From Teretinema zuelzerae (lineage in GTDB: Bacteria; Spirochaetota; Spirochaetia; Treponematales; Treponemataceae), in contig NZ_JAINWA010000001.1 in assembly GCF_021021555.1 (NCBI RefSeq), forward strand, positions 124,001 to 188,000: a stretch of 64,000 nucleotides of DNA. The letters are read 5' to 3'. A program made the translations under genes and the position numbers. Below the pieces are notes generated by a model, which was given only the letters and a program-made list of their open reading frames with translations, searched no databases and was not told where the DNA came from. Shown here one piece after another: positions 49,904 to 57,380 of this stretch (the first letter of the stretch is position 1; each line of letters begins with the position of its first letter).

Positions 49904-50353
49904 TTACAAGCAAATCGATCCGAGGCCTTCAGTGGCCTCTTTGAAATCTGCCTCGCTCTCCCCCAAATAGGTGTCGTACTCTTTCGAATCCCACAACTCA
50001 AAATACTTATTGATGCCTAAAAACACGCAATCTTTTCCAAGACCCGCGAATTCTCGAAGACTTTGAGGTATTGAAACCCTTCCAGCCTTGTCAATTTCTA
50101 CTTCCTGCGCGGGAGCGATGAGCCTGCGAAGCACCGATCGCGATTGAGATTGAAACACGGAAGCAGACTCCATCACTTTATCGGAGAGAATCTTCCACTG
50201 TTCAGGAGAAAAAAGCCACAAGCATCGGTCGATGCCGCGAGTAAGAATCAGCGTAGAACCGGATAATTCGGACCTCAAACGAACAGGGAACATTATTCGC
50301 CCCTTTTCATCCAGAGTATTCCGATATTCGCCAGTCAACAGTGCTGTTTCCAC
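49904..50353 (-). CDS. mraZ: Transcriptional regulator MraZ
   Basis: 149 residues from the GTG at 50353. Two SpoVT/AbrB-like MraZ repeats are clear: LTGEYRNTLDEKGRIMFPVR and EVEIDKAGRVSIPQSLREFA. MraZ represses its own dcw operon by binding repeated TGGGN-like boxes, which lie directly upstream here and overlap the start codon. The ribosome site is poor (GGGAG about 13 bases away). It heads the 22-kb minus-strand block. Confidence 0.95.
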   Translation of the reverse strand: METALLTGEYRNTLDEKGRIMFPVRLRSELSGSTLILTRGIDRCLWLFSPEQWKILSDKVMESASVFQSQSRSVLRRLIAPAQEVEIDKAGRVSIPQSLREFAGLGKDCVFLGINKYFELWDSKEYDTYLGESEADFKEATEGLGSICL

Positions 50354-50392
50354 TTTTTACTACTTTCTCCCACTTTTACCCACACACACCCT
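50348..50392 (-). promoter_or_regulatory. MraZ operator: five boxes with 10-bp period
   Basis: On the minus strand AGGGT (50392..50388), TGGGT (50382..50378), TGGGA (50372..50368), TAGTA (50362..50358) and TGGAA (50352..50348) recur exactly every 10 bases, several preceded by AAAG. This matches the known MraZ target, TGGGN repeats with 5-base spacers (AAAGTG-type in mollicutes). The last box includes the mraZ GTG. Confidence 0.75.
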
Positions 50393-50420
50393 ATTCTATC
50401 ACCAAAATTCTGATTGTCAA
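50393..50420 (-). promoter_or_regulatory. Promoter of the mraZ (dcw) block
   Basis: TTGACA (50420..50415), 16 bases, TAGAAT (50398..50393). The predicted start lies inside the MraZ boxes, so MraZ binding would block initiation or escape. It lies back-to-back with the plus-strand promoter of the 50495 gene. Confidence 0.7.
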
Positions 50421-50459
50421 TCAGTTTTGAATAAAATCGAAAGAACATGAGATCTGAGA

Positions 50460-50488
50460 TTTACAACCAGAGTGTCTGTATATATAGT
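50460..50488 (+). promoter_or_regulatory. Promoter of the 50495 gene pair, predicting a leaderless mRNA
   Basis: TTTACA (50460-50465), 17 bases, TATAGT (50483-50488); five of six matches in each box. Transcription would start at or next to the ATG at 50495. Confidence 0.6.
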
Positions 50489-50494
50489 ATTTTC

Positions 50495-50734
50495 ATGACG
50501 CTATATGAATTTTTCATTACCTATCCGGATGGGGAAGAAGCTGAAATACAGCACTCTCTGCAGATAGGAGATTTGATTGACATCAATGGGTATCCGCTCA
50601 AACTTCCGCTAAAAACTAACAAAATGATCGCATACCATATAGCCGGAAAGAGAACACAGGAAGAAAGAGGCGTAATAACGACCCGATATATGCTTGAGCA
50701 GTTAAATGCGTTCGAACTTCTTGAATACGTATGA
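50495..50734 (+). CDS. Small conserved-looking hypothetical protein
   Basis: 79 residues from the ATG at 50495, chosen because the promoter -10 box ends six bases before it. An earlier ATG at 50447 would lie upstream of that promoter. The sequence begins MTLYEFFITYPDGEEAEIQH and includes LQIGDLIDINGYPLKLP and EERGVITTRYMLEQLNAF; it looks like a small beta-rich domain. No family recognised. It overlaps the next gene by four bases (ATGA), so the two probably work together. Confidence 0.65.
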   Translation: MTLYEFFITYPDGEEAEIQHSLQIGDLIDINGYPLKLPLKTNKMIAYHIAGKRTQEERGVITTRYMLEQLNAFELLEYV

Positions 50735-51474
50735 TTAATACCTGGAACGAAAGCCTTCTCCATGAAGAATTGAAAGACTACTATTGCGGAGACAACGGAT
50801 TAAAAGAGGTTCCGATCGACGGATCCATCTGCGATATACTTGCTGCGGATGGTCAAATCATCGAAATTCAAACAAAAAACCTCAGTTCGTTAAGTGTAAA
50901 AATTGAGAAATTGTTAACACATCATCAAGTAAAACTAATCCATCCCATACCGGTAATTACCTATATTGAAACATATACTGAAGGTAACGTTCTGATTTCA
51001 AAAAGAAAAAGCCCGAAGAAAGGGTCGTTATATTCTATTTTCCCAGAGATAACGAAAATTTGGCGTTTTTTACCAGATCCGAAATTCACCCTTCTTGTTG
51101 TTTTGGCGGAAATTCTGGAAATTCGAATCGCCGACGGAAAAGGCTCATGGAGAAGAAAAGGCGTCAGCAAAGCGGACAAAAAATTATTAAAAATACTGGA
51201 TCAAGTAGAAATATCAAGTTTATACGATCTGCAAAAAATGATTCCGGAGGGACTTTCTGAACCTTTTACGCGCAAAGACCTGAGAAATACTGATGCAGGT
51301 AAAAACGCAGACTTCATGGCATGGGTTCTTCATCAAGCAGGAATGCTCGAATTAGTCGGAAAGCAGGGAAATGCGCATATGTATCGGGTAAGTCATGTTC
51401 ATAGAAAAACAGGAAGAGTTAAAACCAAACGAGTACCAGCGCCGATAGCAGAAGAAATCGATACAGTACCGTGA
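50731..51474 (+). CDS. Possible PD-(D/E)XK nuclease-like protein
   Basis: 247 residues. Near the N-terminus GSICDILAADGQIIEIQTKN has the spacing of a PD-(D/E)XK core: an Asp after a hydrophobic strand, then E-x-Q-x-K. The middle (YSIFPEITKIWRFLPDPKFT) and a likely winged-helix end (FTRKDLRNTDAGKNADFMAW) follow. Such a pairing would suit a DNA-binding nuclease, but the family is not recognised and the role is open. Its last 76 bases overlap the 3' end of the histidine kinase gene on the other strand. It is coupled to the preceding small gene. Confidence 0.6.
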   Translation: MINTWNESLLHEELKDYYCGDNGLKEVPIDGSICDILAADGQIIEIQTKNLSSLSVKIEKLLTHHQVKLIHPIPVITYIETYTEGNVLISKRKSPKKGSLYSIFPEITKIWRFLPDPKFTLLVVLAEILEIRIADGKGSWRRKGVSKADKKLLKILDQVEISSLYDLQKMIPEGLSEPFTRKDLRNTDAGKNADFMAWVLHQAGMLELVGKQGNAHMYRVSHVHRKTGRVKTKRVPAPIAEEIDTVP

Positions 51475-52601
51475 TGCGCTTCTATGATGCTTTTAATAAT
51501 TACCATACCGAGGCCAGTACCGCCGCTCGTGGATTGAGAATAAAAAGGCTGAAAAATCCTTTCCAAAGACTCGGGAGACATGCCCACACCGGTGTCCAAA
51601 ATCTCGAAAACAAGGTTACAGCCGTCTTTCAGAGCGCGAATCGTTAACGAACCGCCGTTGTTCATAGCCTTGCATGCATTTTCCGAAGCGTTGATCAAAG
51701 CACGCAACACCCGTTCCTGATCGAGGATCACCGGCTCTGAAACAGAATTTTCGCATGCCAGCTTAACATTTTGAGCTTGCGTTTTAACCGATATTGCGTC
51801 TTGCAAACGTGAAAACAGCTGATCGAGCATGCACACCGACATATTCAATCTAATCTCGCCCCGGGCATAATCAAGAAATTCGGCGGCCAAATGCTCCATA
51901 CGGGTAATGTCTTCATTAATTTTTACAATTGACGAATTAAAATATTCATTATCATCACGATTTGCCTGAAGAAGCTGAACACGAGTTTTTAACGCGGAAA
52001 GTGGATTTCTGATATCGTGAAGGATTAATGACGAAAACCTTCCGACAACAGACAGACGCTCCCTGCTTACCAATTCGTCCTGAAGAGCTTGAAGTTCAGT
52101 GTAGGCGCGGGCCAATTCTTTGTTCTGGCGATCAAGATCGGTAATATGAGCCTCGTTCGAACGTCGAACCATCATGGTGACCGCACGCAACAAGGTTACG
52201 CAAATACTGTTCTCTGTAAGCAACAGATTGTTAAAATCAACTGCTTTGATCACCAACATTCTAAGAAACGTTCTGGATCGCACTGTGGCACTGCGGGGAC
52301 ACTCGTCGATCAAAGCCATCTCTCCAACAGGCTGTCCGGAACTGCACACTCCCAGTAAAACCGCGTCTGTTTTGCCGTATCTTTTCCAGATTTCAGCTTC
52401 GCCTTCCAGGACGACGAAAAAACTATCGCCGGGCATATCCTCAAAAAAAATAATCGTTCCTGGCTCATAAGAAACTTCAGTACATAAAGATGCGATTTTA
52501 TGTAAAGCATTATCCGACATTGAATGGAAGAAATAAATATTTCTCAGGAAATCCGCGTTTTTTTCCGGATAGGATTCTCTTGTTTCAATGCTATTGCTCA
52601 T
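51399..52601 (-). CDS. Sensor histidine kinase with cNMP-binding domain
   Basis: 400 residues from the ATG at 52601, preceded by GAGGTG. Residues ~25-140 form a cyclic-nucleotide-binding fold (EPGTIIFFEDMPGDSFFVVL, PVGEMALIDECPRSATVRS). A coiled coil leads to the H box LILHDIRNPLSALKTRVQLL, N box RALINASENACKAMNNGGSL and G boxes ILDTGVGMSPESLERIFQPF and GGTGLGMVII. No membrane helix, so it is cytoplasmic. No response regulator adjoins. It begins just behind the terminator of the flaA pair, with no promoter visible between. Confidence 0.88.
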   Translation of the reverse strand: MSNSIETRESYPEKNADFLRNIYFFHSMSDNALHKIASLCTEVSYEPGTIIFFEDMPGDSFFVVLEGEAEIWKRYGKTDAVLLGVCSSGQPVGEMALIDECPRSATVRSRTFLRMLVIKAVDFNNLLLTENSICVTLLRAVTMMVRRSNEAHITDLDRQNKELARAYTELQALQDELVSRERLSVVGRFSSLILHDIRNPLSALKTRVQLLQANRDDNEYFNSSIVKINEDITRMEHLAAEFLDYARGEIRLNMSVCMLDQLFSRLQDAISVKTQAQNVKLACENSVSEPVILDQERVLRALINASENACKAMNNGGSLTIRALKDGCNLVFEILDTGVGMSPESLERIFQPFYSQSTSGGTGLGMVIIKSIIEAHHGTVSISSAIGAGTRLVLTLPVFL

Positions 52602-52610
52602 ACACACCTC

Positions 52611-52640
52611 AAAAAAAAATAAGCCGCCCTCGGGCGGCTT
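52611..52640 (-). terminator. Rho-independent terminator of the flaA pair
   Basis: On the minus strand a 9-bp GC-rich stem AAGCCGCCC / GGGCGGCTT with loop GA is followed by A and nine Ts. It lies 41 bases after the FlaA-like stop and only 10 bases before the histidine-kinase ATG. Confidence 0.93.
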
Positions 52641-52681
52641 ACACAATACCATACAACACCAGATAATTCAGCTAAAAAGAA

Positions 52682-53416
52682 TTACCAGTTATCGTACATA
52701 TCATCTGCGTCTCTTGCTTCCATTTCATACAGATCGGAAACAACGCGCAAGTCGTCAAAATACATAAAGTAGCTTCCATAGGCATCTTCAGGATCGCATT
52801 CGATCTTAAATCCTACAATTTTCAGTCCCATTCTGGTGCTGTAATGGTAGTCTTTCTGAATAATACCGGATTTTCCGTCGGGATTCTGCGGAGGAACAGC
52901 AACAGTCATCTGCTTCCAGCCTGAGTGGTTAAGCTTTCCCATATAGAGTTCAAACTCGTTTCCCCAGTAGTCTTCGAGAAGAAGCTTCATCGTGTGATTG
53001 TAGTTTCTTCCAACAACCCAAACACTGGCGGTTTTAGTAATACCCTCGACAGGAAGAGGCTTGACGGCTTTTACAGTAAAACTGTTATAACCGCGTCGGA
53101 AATATTCCACTTTGACGCCGTACACCTTCTCATCTGGAATTTCTTTATCTTTCTCGGCTTCAATGGGCTTTTTTCCAGCGGGGGACCCATCAAAGAGCCG
53201 GCCCTGAATCACGCCTTCATCGGCCGACATCGCGGTAATCCAGGTTCCCTCTTGTTCAAACTTATCTATGGAAATCTCTTTAAGTTTCTGTTCAGCCGAA
53301 TCTGTTCCGATCAACGCAGGATCTGCCGCGTCAAGATTCAAATCATCAGACCGAACTTGAGCTGAAAGGGACCCTACCAGAAGGCAAGCAAGCGCTCCAG
53401 CAACTAGTCTCTTCAT
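52682..53416 (-). CDS. FlaA-family flagellar sheath protein (second of pair)
   Basis: 244 residues with signal peptide MKRLVAGALACLLVGSLSA. ISIDKFEQEGTWITAMSADE, YNHTMKLLLEDYWGNEFELY, GKLNHSGWKQMTVAVPPQNP and SYFMYFDDLRVVSDLYEMEA align by eye with the FlaA-like gene upstream and with flaA at 1-712. It is probably a minor sheath component of periplasmic flagella. Its ATG overlaps the previous stop by one base. Confidence 0.85.
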   Translation of the reverse strand: MKRLVAGALACLLVGSLSAQVRSDDLNLDAADPALIGTDSAEQKLKEISIDKFEQEGTWITAMSADEGVIQGRLFDGSPAGKKPIEAEKDKEIPDEKVYGVKVEYFRRGYNSFTVKAVKPLPVEGITKTASVWVVGRNYNHTMKLLLEDYWGNEFELYMGKLNHSGWKQMTVAVPPQNPDGKSGIIQKDYHYSTRMGLKIVGFKIECDPEDAYGSYFMYFDDLRVVSDLYEMEARDADDMYDNW

Positions 53417-54153
53417 TATTTTCCGCTCTCCTTATTTTCTTCACTGAACTTAGTGCCAACCAGCTCGAAACCATCATAGGAATCCATATAGGTATCGGTA
53501 AGAGCCTTGAATTGATCAAAGAAAATGTAAAAACTGTCTACACGCTCAGTCGGCCTGGTCCTAAGCCGGAAAGCGACAAAAGACATCTGCTGAACGCCGT
53601 TCAGATAAGGAGCAGCTTGCTGGATTGATGAGGGTATATTGACAGACATATTCTTCCATCCCTCATGATTCACCAATCCGAATGAAACAGTATGCACGCG
53701 GCCGTTGCAGTCGCGGACAAGAATCTGTAATTCATAAGCGTAGTGAGCACCCCACACCCATAAATCAAGCCGAGAAACCTTTCCCTTGAACGGAATTTCA
53801 TAGGTTTCAGGTTTTTCAGGATCTGAACCAGGCTTCGTAGGTACTATATCCACCCAGTTATCGCCCTTACGATCGAATTTCACTTCCATTCCCAGGAACT
53901 TGTATTGTCCCTCCGGGTCTGCCTGCGTAACGCGGATAGCGTTCGGCATACCATCGAAATATTTCAGGACAGGATAGCCCTTGGTTGCGAACTTGCTTCC
54001 TGCAGCAATCCATGTCCATTCCGTATCAGGTGAATCAAAATTATCCACTATGTACGTCTCATAGTTCACATGCTGTGATTGCGCCGCTACGGGCACCGCA
54101 ACAAGAGTGAACATAAGGACAAGGCTTGCGATGATTAAACCGCCTTGTTTCAT
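53416..54153 (-). CDS. FlaA-family flagellar sheath protein (first of pair)
   Basis: 245 residues from the ATG at 54153, with AAGGAG seven bases upstream. Signal peptide MKQGGLIIASLVLMFTLVAV then PVAAQ. VDNFDSPDTEWTWIAAGSKF, LWVWGAHYAYELQILVRDCN, VSFGLVNHEGWKNMSVNIPS and YIFFDQFKALTDTYMDSYDG are FlaA-type segments. The order flaA, flaA-like, with the aldolase gene divergent, is the arrangement known in treponemes. A perfect consensus promoter lies upstream. Confidence 0.87.
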   Translation of the reverse strand: MKQGGLIIASLVLMFTLVAVPVAAQSQHVNYETYIVDNFDSPDTEWTWIAAGSKFATKGYPVLKYFDGMPNAIRVTQADPEGQYKFLGMEVKFDRKGDNWVDIVPTKPGSDPEKPETYEIPFKGKVSRLDLWVWGAHYAYELQILVRDCNGRVHTVSFGLVNHEGWKNMSVNIPSSIQQAAPYLNGVQQMSFVAFRLRTRPTERVDSFYIFFDQFKALTDTYMDSYDGFELVGTKFSEENKESGK

Positions 54154-54205
54154 CCCAAACTCCTTTTTTGCTACTATATCATCGGAAACTATACAGCCGT
54201 TTATT

Positions 54206-54234
54206 ATTATATGGCGCAGGTATTGCTTTGTCAA
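54206..54234 (-). promoter_or_regulatory. Perfect consensus promoter of the flaA pair
   Basis: TTGACA (54234..54229), exactly 17 bases, TATAAT (54211..54206), followed by a leader of about 45 bases. No sigma-28 motif is seen, so this sheath operon looks to be under the housekeeping sigma factor. Confidence 0.9.
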
Positions 54235-54252
54235 ACCGTTTATTTTGTTGTA

Positions 54253-54281
54253 TTGACCAAATATAGCCTTCTCTCTAAAAT
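54253..54281 (+). promoter_or_regulatory. Promoter of fructose-bisphosphate aldolase
   Basis: TTGACC (54253-54258), 17 bases, TAAAAT (54276-54281), about 33 bases before the ATG at 54315. It diverges from the flaA-pair promoter with 18 bases between the two -35 boxes. Confidence 0.75.
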
Positions 54282-54314
54282 TAAAACACAAATTTATCGA
54301 TTGAGGAGTGTCTA

Positions 54315-55313
54315 ATGACCAGCTATAAAGAACTGGGTCTTGTAAACACCAAAGAGCTGTTTGCAAAGGCCGTCAAGGGCGGATACGCGATTCCTGCGTA
54401 CAACTTCAACAACCTGGAACAGCTTCAGGCGATTATTCAGGCTTGCGTAGAAACGAAGTCTCCCGTAATCCTTCAGGTTTCTTCCGGCGCGCGCAAATAC
54501 GCAAACGCCAACCTGCTTCGCAACATGGCGCGCGGCGCGGTGGAGTATGCTCATGAACTGGGTTACGACATCCCCGTCGTCCTTCACCTGGATCATGGCG
54601 ACAGCTTCGAACTTTGCAAAGACTGCATTGAAAGCGGATTCTCTTCGGTTATGATCGACGGGTCGCATCTTTCATATGAAGAAAACGTCGCGCTCACCAA
54701 AAAAGTTTGCGATTTCGCCCACTCGCAGAAGGATTACGTCACCGTAGAAGGCGAACTCGGAGTTCTCGCAGGTGTTGAAGACGATGTTTCCTCAGAGCAT
54801 AGCCACTACACTCAGCCTGAAGAAGTCGAGGACTTCGTAAAGAAAACCGGCGTCGATTCCCTTGCTATCTCCATCGGAACCAGCCATGGCGCGACCAAAT
54901 TCAAGCCCGAGCAGTGCACACGCAATGCCGACGGCGTCCTGATCCCTCCGGAGCTCCGCTTCGACATTCTCTCTCAGATCGAAAAAAGAATTCCCGGATT
55001 CCCCATCGTTCTCCACGGATCGTCCTCGGTTCCCGTTCAGTACACCAAAATGATCGAACAGTACGGCGGAGTCATGAAGGACACTGTGGGTATCCCCGAA
55101 GAACAGCTTCGCAAAGCCGCAAAGAGCGCTGTATGCAAGATTAATATCGATTCAGACGGCCGTCTCGCGATGACCGCGCTGATCAGAAAAGTTTTCGCTG
55201 AAAAACCCGGCGAATTCGATCCCCGCAAATACCTCGGCCCCGCTCGCGATGAATTGAAAGTTCTTTATATGCACAAGAATAAAGAAGTTCTCGGTTCAGC
55301 AGGACAGGCATAA
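54315..55313 (+). CDS. fba: Class II fructose-bisphosphate aldolase
   Basis: 332 residues. YAIPAYNFNNLEQLQAIIQA, VVLHLDHGDSFELCKDCIES (zinc His), YVTVEGELGVLAGVEDDVSS (zinc Glu), SLAISIGTSHGATKFKP and IVLHGSSSVPVQY (zinc His, phosphate site) are class II signatures. It cleaves fructose 1,6-bisphosphate in glycolysis. GAGGAG lies six bases before the ATG. Codon choice is strongly biased, fitting high expression. Stem-loops follow directly after the stop. Confidence 0.96.
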   Translation: MTSYKELGLVNTKELFAKAVKGGYAIPAYNFNNLEQLQAIIQACVETKSPVILQVSSGARKYANANLLRNMARGAVEYAHELGYDIPVVLHLDHGDSFELCKDCIESGFSSVMIDGSHLSYEENVALTKKVCDFAHSQKDYVTVEGELGVLAGVEDDVSSEHSHYTQPEEVEDFVKKTGVDSLAISIGTSHGATKFKPEQCTRNADGVLIPPELRFDILSQIEKRIPGFPIVLHGSSSVPVQYTKMIEQYGGVMKDTVGIPEEQLRKAAKSAVCKINIDSDGRLAMTALIRKVFAEKPGEFDPRKYLGPARDELKVLYMHKNKEVLGSAGQA

Positions 55314-55317
55314 GGGC

Positions 55318-55345
55318 ACCTCTAAAAACTTCAGTTTTTAGAGGT
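55318..55345. repeat. Stem-loop 1 after fba
   Basis: ACCTCTAAAAACT, two bases, AGTTTTTAGAGGT: a perfect 13-bp inverted repeat five bases after the fba stop. It begins within GGGCACC, which recurs at 55385. It may end the fba transcript on the plus strand. Confidence 0.75.
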
Positions 55346-55360
55346 TTACCTTAATATAGG

Positions 55361-55383
55361 TGTAAATCCTGTAAGGATTTACA
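55361..55383. repeat. Stem-loop 2 after fba
   Basis: TGTAAATCCT, loop GTA, AGGATTTACA: a perfect 10-bp inverted repeat. Confidence 0.75.
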
Positions 55384-55385
55384 AG

Positions 55386-55422
55386 GGCACCGAGGAAAAC
55401 TAACCGAGTTTTTCGAGGTGCC
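55386..55422. repeat. Stem-loop 3 after fba
   Basis: GGCACC at 55386-55391 pairs with GGTGCC at 55417-55422. Inside, AAAACT can pair with AGTTTT. It is similar in plan to stem-loop 1 and starts with the same GGGCACC. Confidence 0.65.
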
Positions 55423-55432
55423 GATAATACAC

Positions 55433-55475
55433 AAGAAGGAGATCCTCCGGCCCAGCCTGAGAGGATCTCCTTCTT
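55433..55475. terminator. Stem-loop 4: 15-bp hairpin between fba and a convergent gene
   Basis: AAGAAGGAGATCCTC, 13-base loop, GAGGATCTCCTTCTT: a perfect 15-bp stem between the convergent fba and membrane-protein genes. It is probably a bidirectional transcription stop, though the T-tracts are short. Confidence 0.7.
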
Positions 55476-55498
55476 CATGTTATAGAAGATAAGTCTGA

Positions 55499-56251
55499 TT
55501 ATCTATAAAAAAAACGAAGAATTGCAACTAAAACTGCAAGCGAAATAGTGGCCAACCAAACAAAAACGGCAGAGAACGCCAATAACCACAAGGCGACAAC
55601 AAATCCGGAATACACAGCTAATCCTACGATACAAGCTAGAAGACAGGCTTTTTCCCTTGAAAAGCCGGGAGAAAAAAAGGAATCTGAATGCTTTCGCAAA
55701 ATAAAATCCAAAAATAAAACAAATGAAATTACTAGTACCGGAAAACCAGCCGATACCCAAAGAGAAACTGAGGTAAAAGCTACAAGGGCAAGACAAGGCG
55801 TTATAATCGAGTAAATCCCTATTAAATAAGCTATATGGAAATGCGAATTGAGGACATCCGAACGCGGCTTAATAATATAGGCGTCGATTAACGGCGCAAG
55901 AATTCCGGGAATAATGAATAAAAGAACCGCAGAGACAGCGATTACAACCGGTACGTTAGTGGAGAAAATCATTTTTCCGGAAAAAACAGTCTTAAAAAGA
56001 AAACAGTACAGAATTCCGCTGATTGCGCCTAAGAAAAACTTAATTCTTGATTCAACGCGTTGATACGCGATTCGTTCATTAATATACAGCAAAACCGCAG
56101 GAAGTAAAAACACTGAAATGAGCATGACGAACACTAACATAAGGAGAACGTCGTACGCAATACGACCGCTTATCTTGACAGCATTTTCTCTTATTTGGTA
56201 TAGTTTTGTTTGTAACTTTACTTTAGGACGTATAATCAAACGATTATACAC
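55499..56251 (-). CDS. Hypothetical multi-pass membrane protein
   Basis: 250 residues if read from the GTG at 56251. About seven hydrophobic helices are visible (for example [60 protein letters not shown]). The first ~35 residues are basic and soluble. No transporter or enzyme motif recognised. The start is uncertain: no ribosome site precedes the GTG, and a minus-strand TATAAT at 56248..56243 lies downstream of it. Divergent from infC. Confidence 0.6.
   Translation of the reverse strand: MYNRLIIRPKVKLQTKLYQIRENAVKISGRIAYDVLLMLVFVMLISVFLLPAVLLYINERIAYQRVESRIKFFLGAISGILYCFLFKTVFSGKMIFSTNVPVVIAVSAVLLFIIPGILAPLIDAYIIKPRSDVLNSHFHIAYLIGIYSIITPCLALVAFTSVSLWVSAGFPVLVISFVLFLDFILRKHSDSFFSPGFSREKACLLACIVGLAVYSGFVVALWLLAFSAVFVWLATISLAVLVAILRFFYR
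56230..56249. promoter_or_regulatory. Palindromic divergent -10 region before infC
   Basis: GTATAATC, four bases, GATTATAC: a perfect inverted repeat that puts a TATAAT on each strand (plus 56231-56236, minus 56248..56243). The plus box is well placed for infC (TTG at 56263, leader about 20 bases); the -35 is weak. It could be a shared operator. Confidence 0.5.
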
Positions 56252-56262
56252 AAGGGGGATCG

Positions 56263-56784
56263 TTGGCGGACAATAAAGGCTTACGGATTAATGAACAAAT
56301 CCGTGTACGCGAGGTCAGACTCATCGATGGAAACGGTGACCAAAAGGGTATAGTCCCTACTCTGGAGGCGCTTAAACTCGCACGTGAACAAGGTCTGGAC
56401 CTGGTAGAAGTTGCACCGCAGGCGAATCCGCCAGCTTGCAAGATTCTTGATTACGGCAAATACCGTTTCGAAATGGAAAAGAAGCTCCGTGAATCCAAAA
56501 AGAAACAGAAATTGCAGGAACTCAAGGAAATTCGCATGCAGCCTAAAATCGACGATCACGATCTCGATTTTAAGTCGAAGCATGTGAAGGATTTTCTTGC
56601 CGGCGGCGACAAGGTAAAAGTAACGATCCGATTTCGCGGACGCGAATTGGCTCATACGGAACTTGGCCTGGTAGTCCTTAAGGATGTGTTAAGCAAGCTT
56701 GGTGACGATTATGTCATCGAAAAACAACCCGCTATGGAGGGCCGTTTCATGTCGATGACGCTCGCTCCCAAAGCAAAAAAATGA
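56263..56784 (+). CDS. infC: Translation initiation factor IF-3
   Basis: 173 residues from a TTG start with AAGGGGG four to five bases upstream. [53 protein letters not shown]-type segment and [20 protein letters not shown] are IF-3 signatures. A non-ATG start is usual for infC and allows IF-3 to control its own synthesis. It is followed by rpmI and rplT in the standard order. Confidence 0.96.
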   Translation: MADNKGLRINEQIRVREVRLIDGNGDQKGIVPTLEALKLAREQGLDLVEVAPQANPPACKILDYGKYRFEMEKKLRESKKKQKLQELKEIRMQPKIDDHDLDFKSKHVKDFLAGGDKVKVTIRFRGRELAHTELGLVVLKDVLSKLGDDYVIEKQPAMEGRFMSMTLAPKAKK

Positions 56785-56799
56785 TGAGGTAATGGTATC

Positions 56800-57000
56800 A
56801 TGCCAAAGATGAAAACCAAGAGATGCGCGGCAAAGCGCTTTTCCTTTACCGCAAGCGGTAAAGTCAAGTACAAGAAGATGAACCTGCGACATATTCTCAC
56901 AAAGAAGTCGGCAAAACGGAAAAGACATCTTCGTCAGTCCGGCGTCCTTTCAGAAGCCGATTCAGCAAAGATTCGAAAACAGCTTCTTCCCTACGGTTAA
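56800..57000 (+). CDS. rpmI: Ribosomal protein L35
   Basis: 66 residues: [20 protein letters not shown], then [20 protein letters not shown]. Standard length and position 15 bases after infC, with GATGAGGTAATG-type ribosome site. Confidence 0.97.
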   Translation: MPKMKTKRCAAKRFSFTASGKVKYKKMNLRHILTKKSAKRKRHLRQSGVLSEADSAKIRKQLLPYG

Positions 57001-57019
57001 TATTTTTCAGGAGTAACAG

Positions 57020-57379
57020 ATGCCAAGAGCAATAGACGGTAGCAAACGAAAGGACCACCGCAAGAAGATCCTTAAACTCGCAAAGGGATTTCGCGGTCGC
57101 CGGGGTACTAACTTTAAAGCTGCGAAAGACGCAGTTGTAAAAGCCTTAACGCATGCCTATGTAGACCGCCGCGACAGAAAAGGAGATATGAGGAGTCTTT
57201 GGATTACCCGTATCAACGCTGCTGTGCGCGAGCAGGGTCTCTCCTACTCGCGTTTTATCGAAGGTCTTACTAAAGCCGGCGTTGTAATCAACCGCAAGGC
57301 GCTTTCAAACATGGCGATTGAAGATCCTGCCGCTTTCAAAGCAGTAGTAGACGCTTCAAAAAAAGCATTGGGAGTGTAA
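57020..57379 (+). CDS. rplT: Ribosomal protein L20
   Basis: 119 residues. RKKILKLAKGFRGRRGTNFK, YVDRRDRKGDMRSLWITRIN and AAVREQGLSYSRFIEGLTKA are L20 motifs. AGGAG precedes the ATG by eight bases. No long leader is present before infC, so the L20 autoregulatory leader known elsewhere is not evident. Confidence 0.97.
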   Translation: MPRAIDGSKRKDHRKKILKLAKGFRGRRGTNFKAAKDAVVKALTHAYVDRRDRKGDMRSLWITRINAAVREQGLSYSRFIEGLTKAGVVINRKALSNMAIEDPAAFKAVVDASKKALGV

Positions 57380-57380
57380 G

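Noticed and set aside
56200-56262. L20-binding autoregulatory leader before infC
   Set aside because: The likely promoter leaves only about 20 bases of leader, too short for the known pseudoknot or mimic structures.
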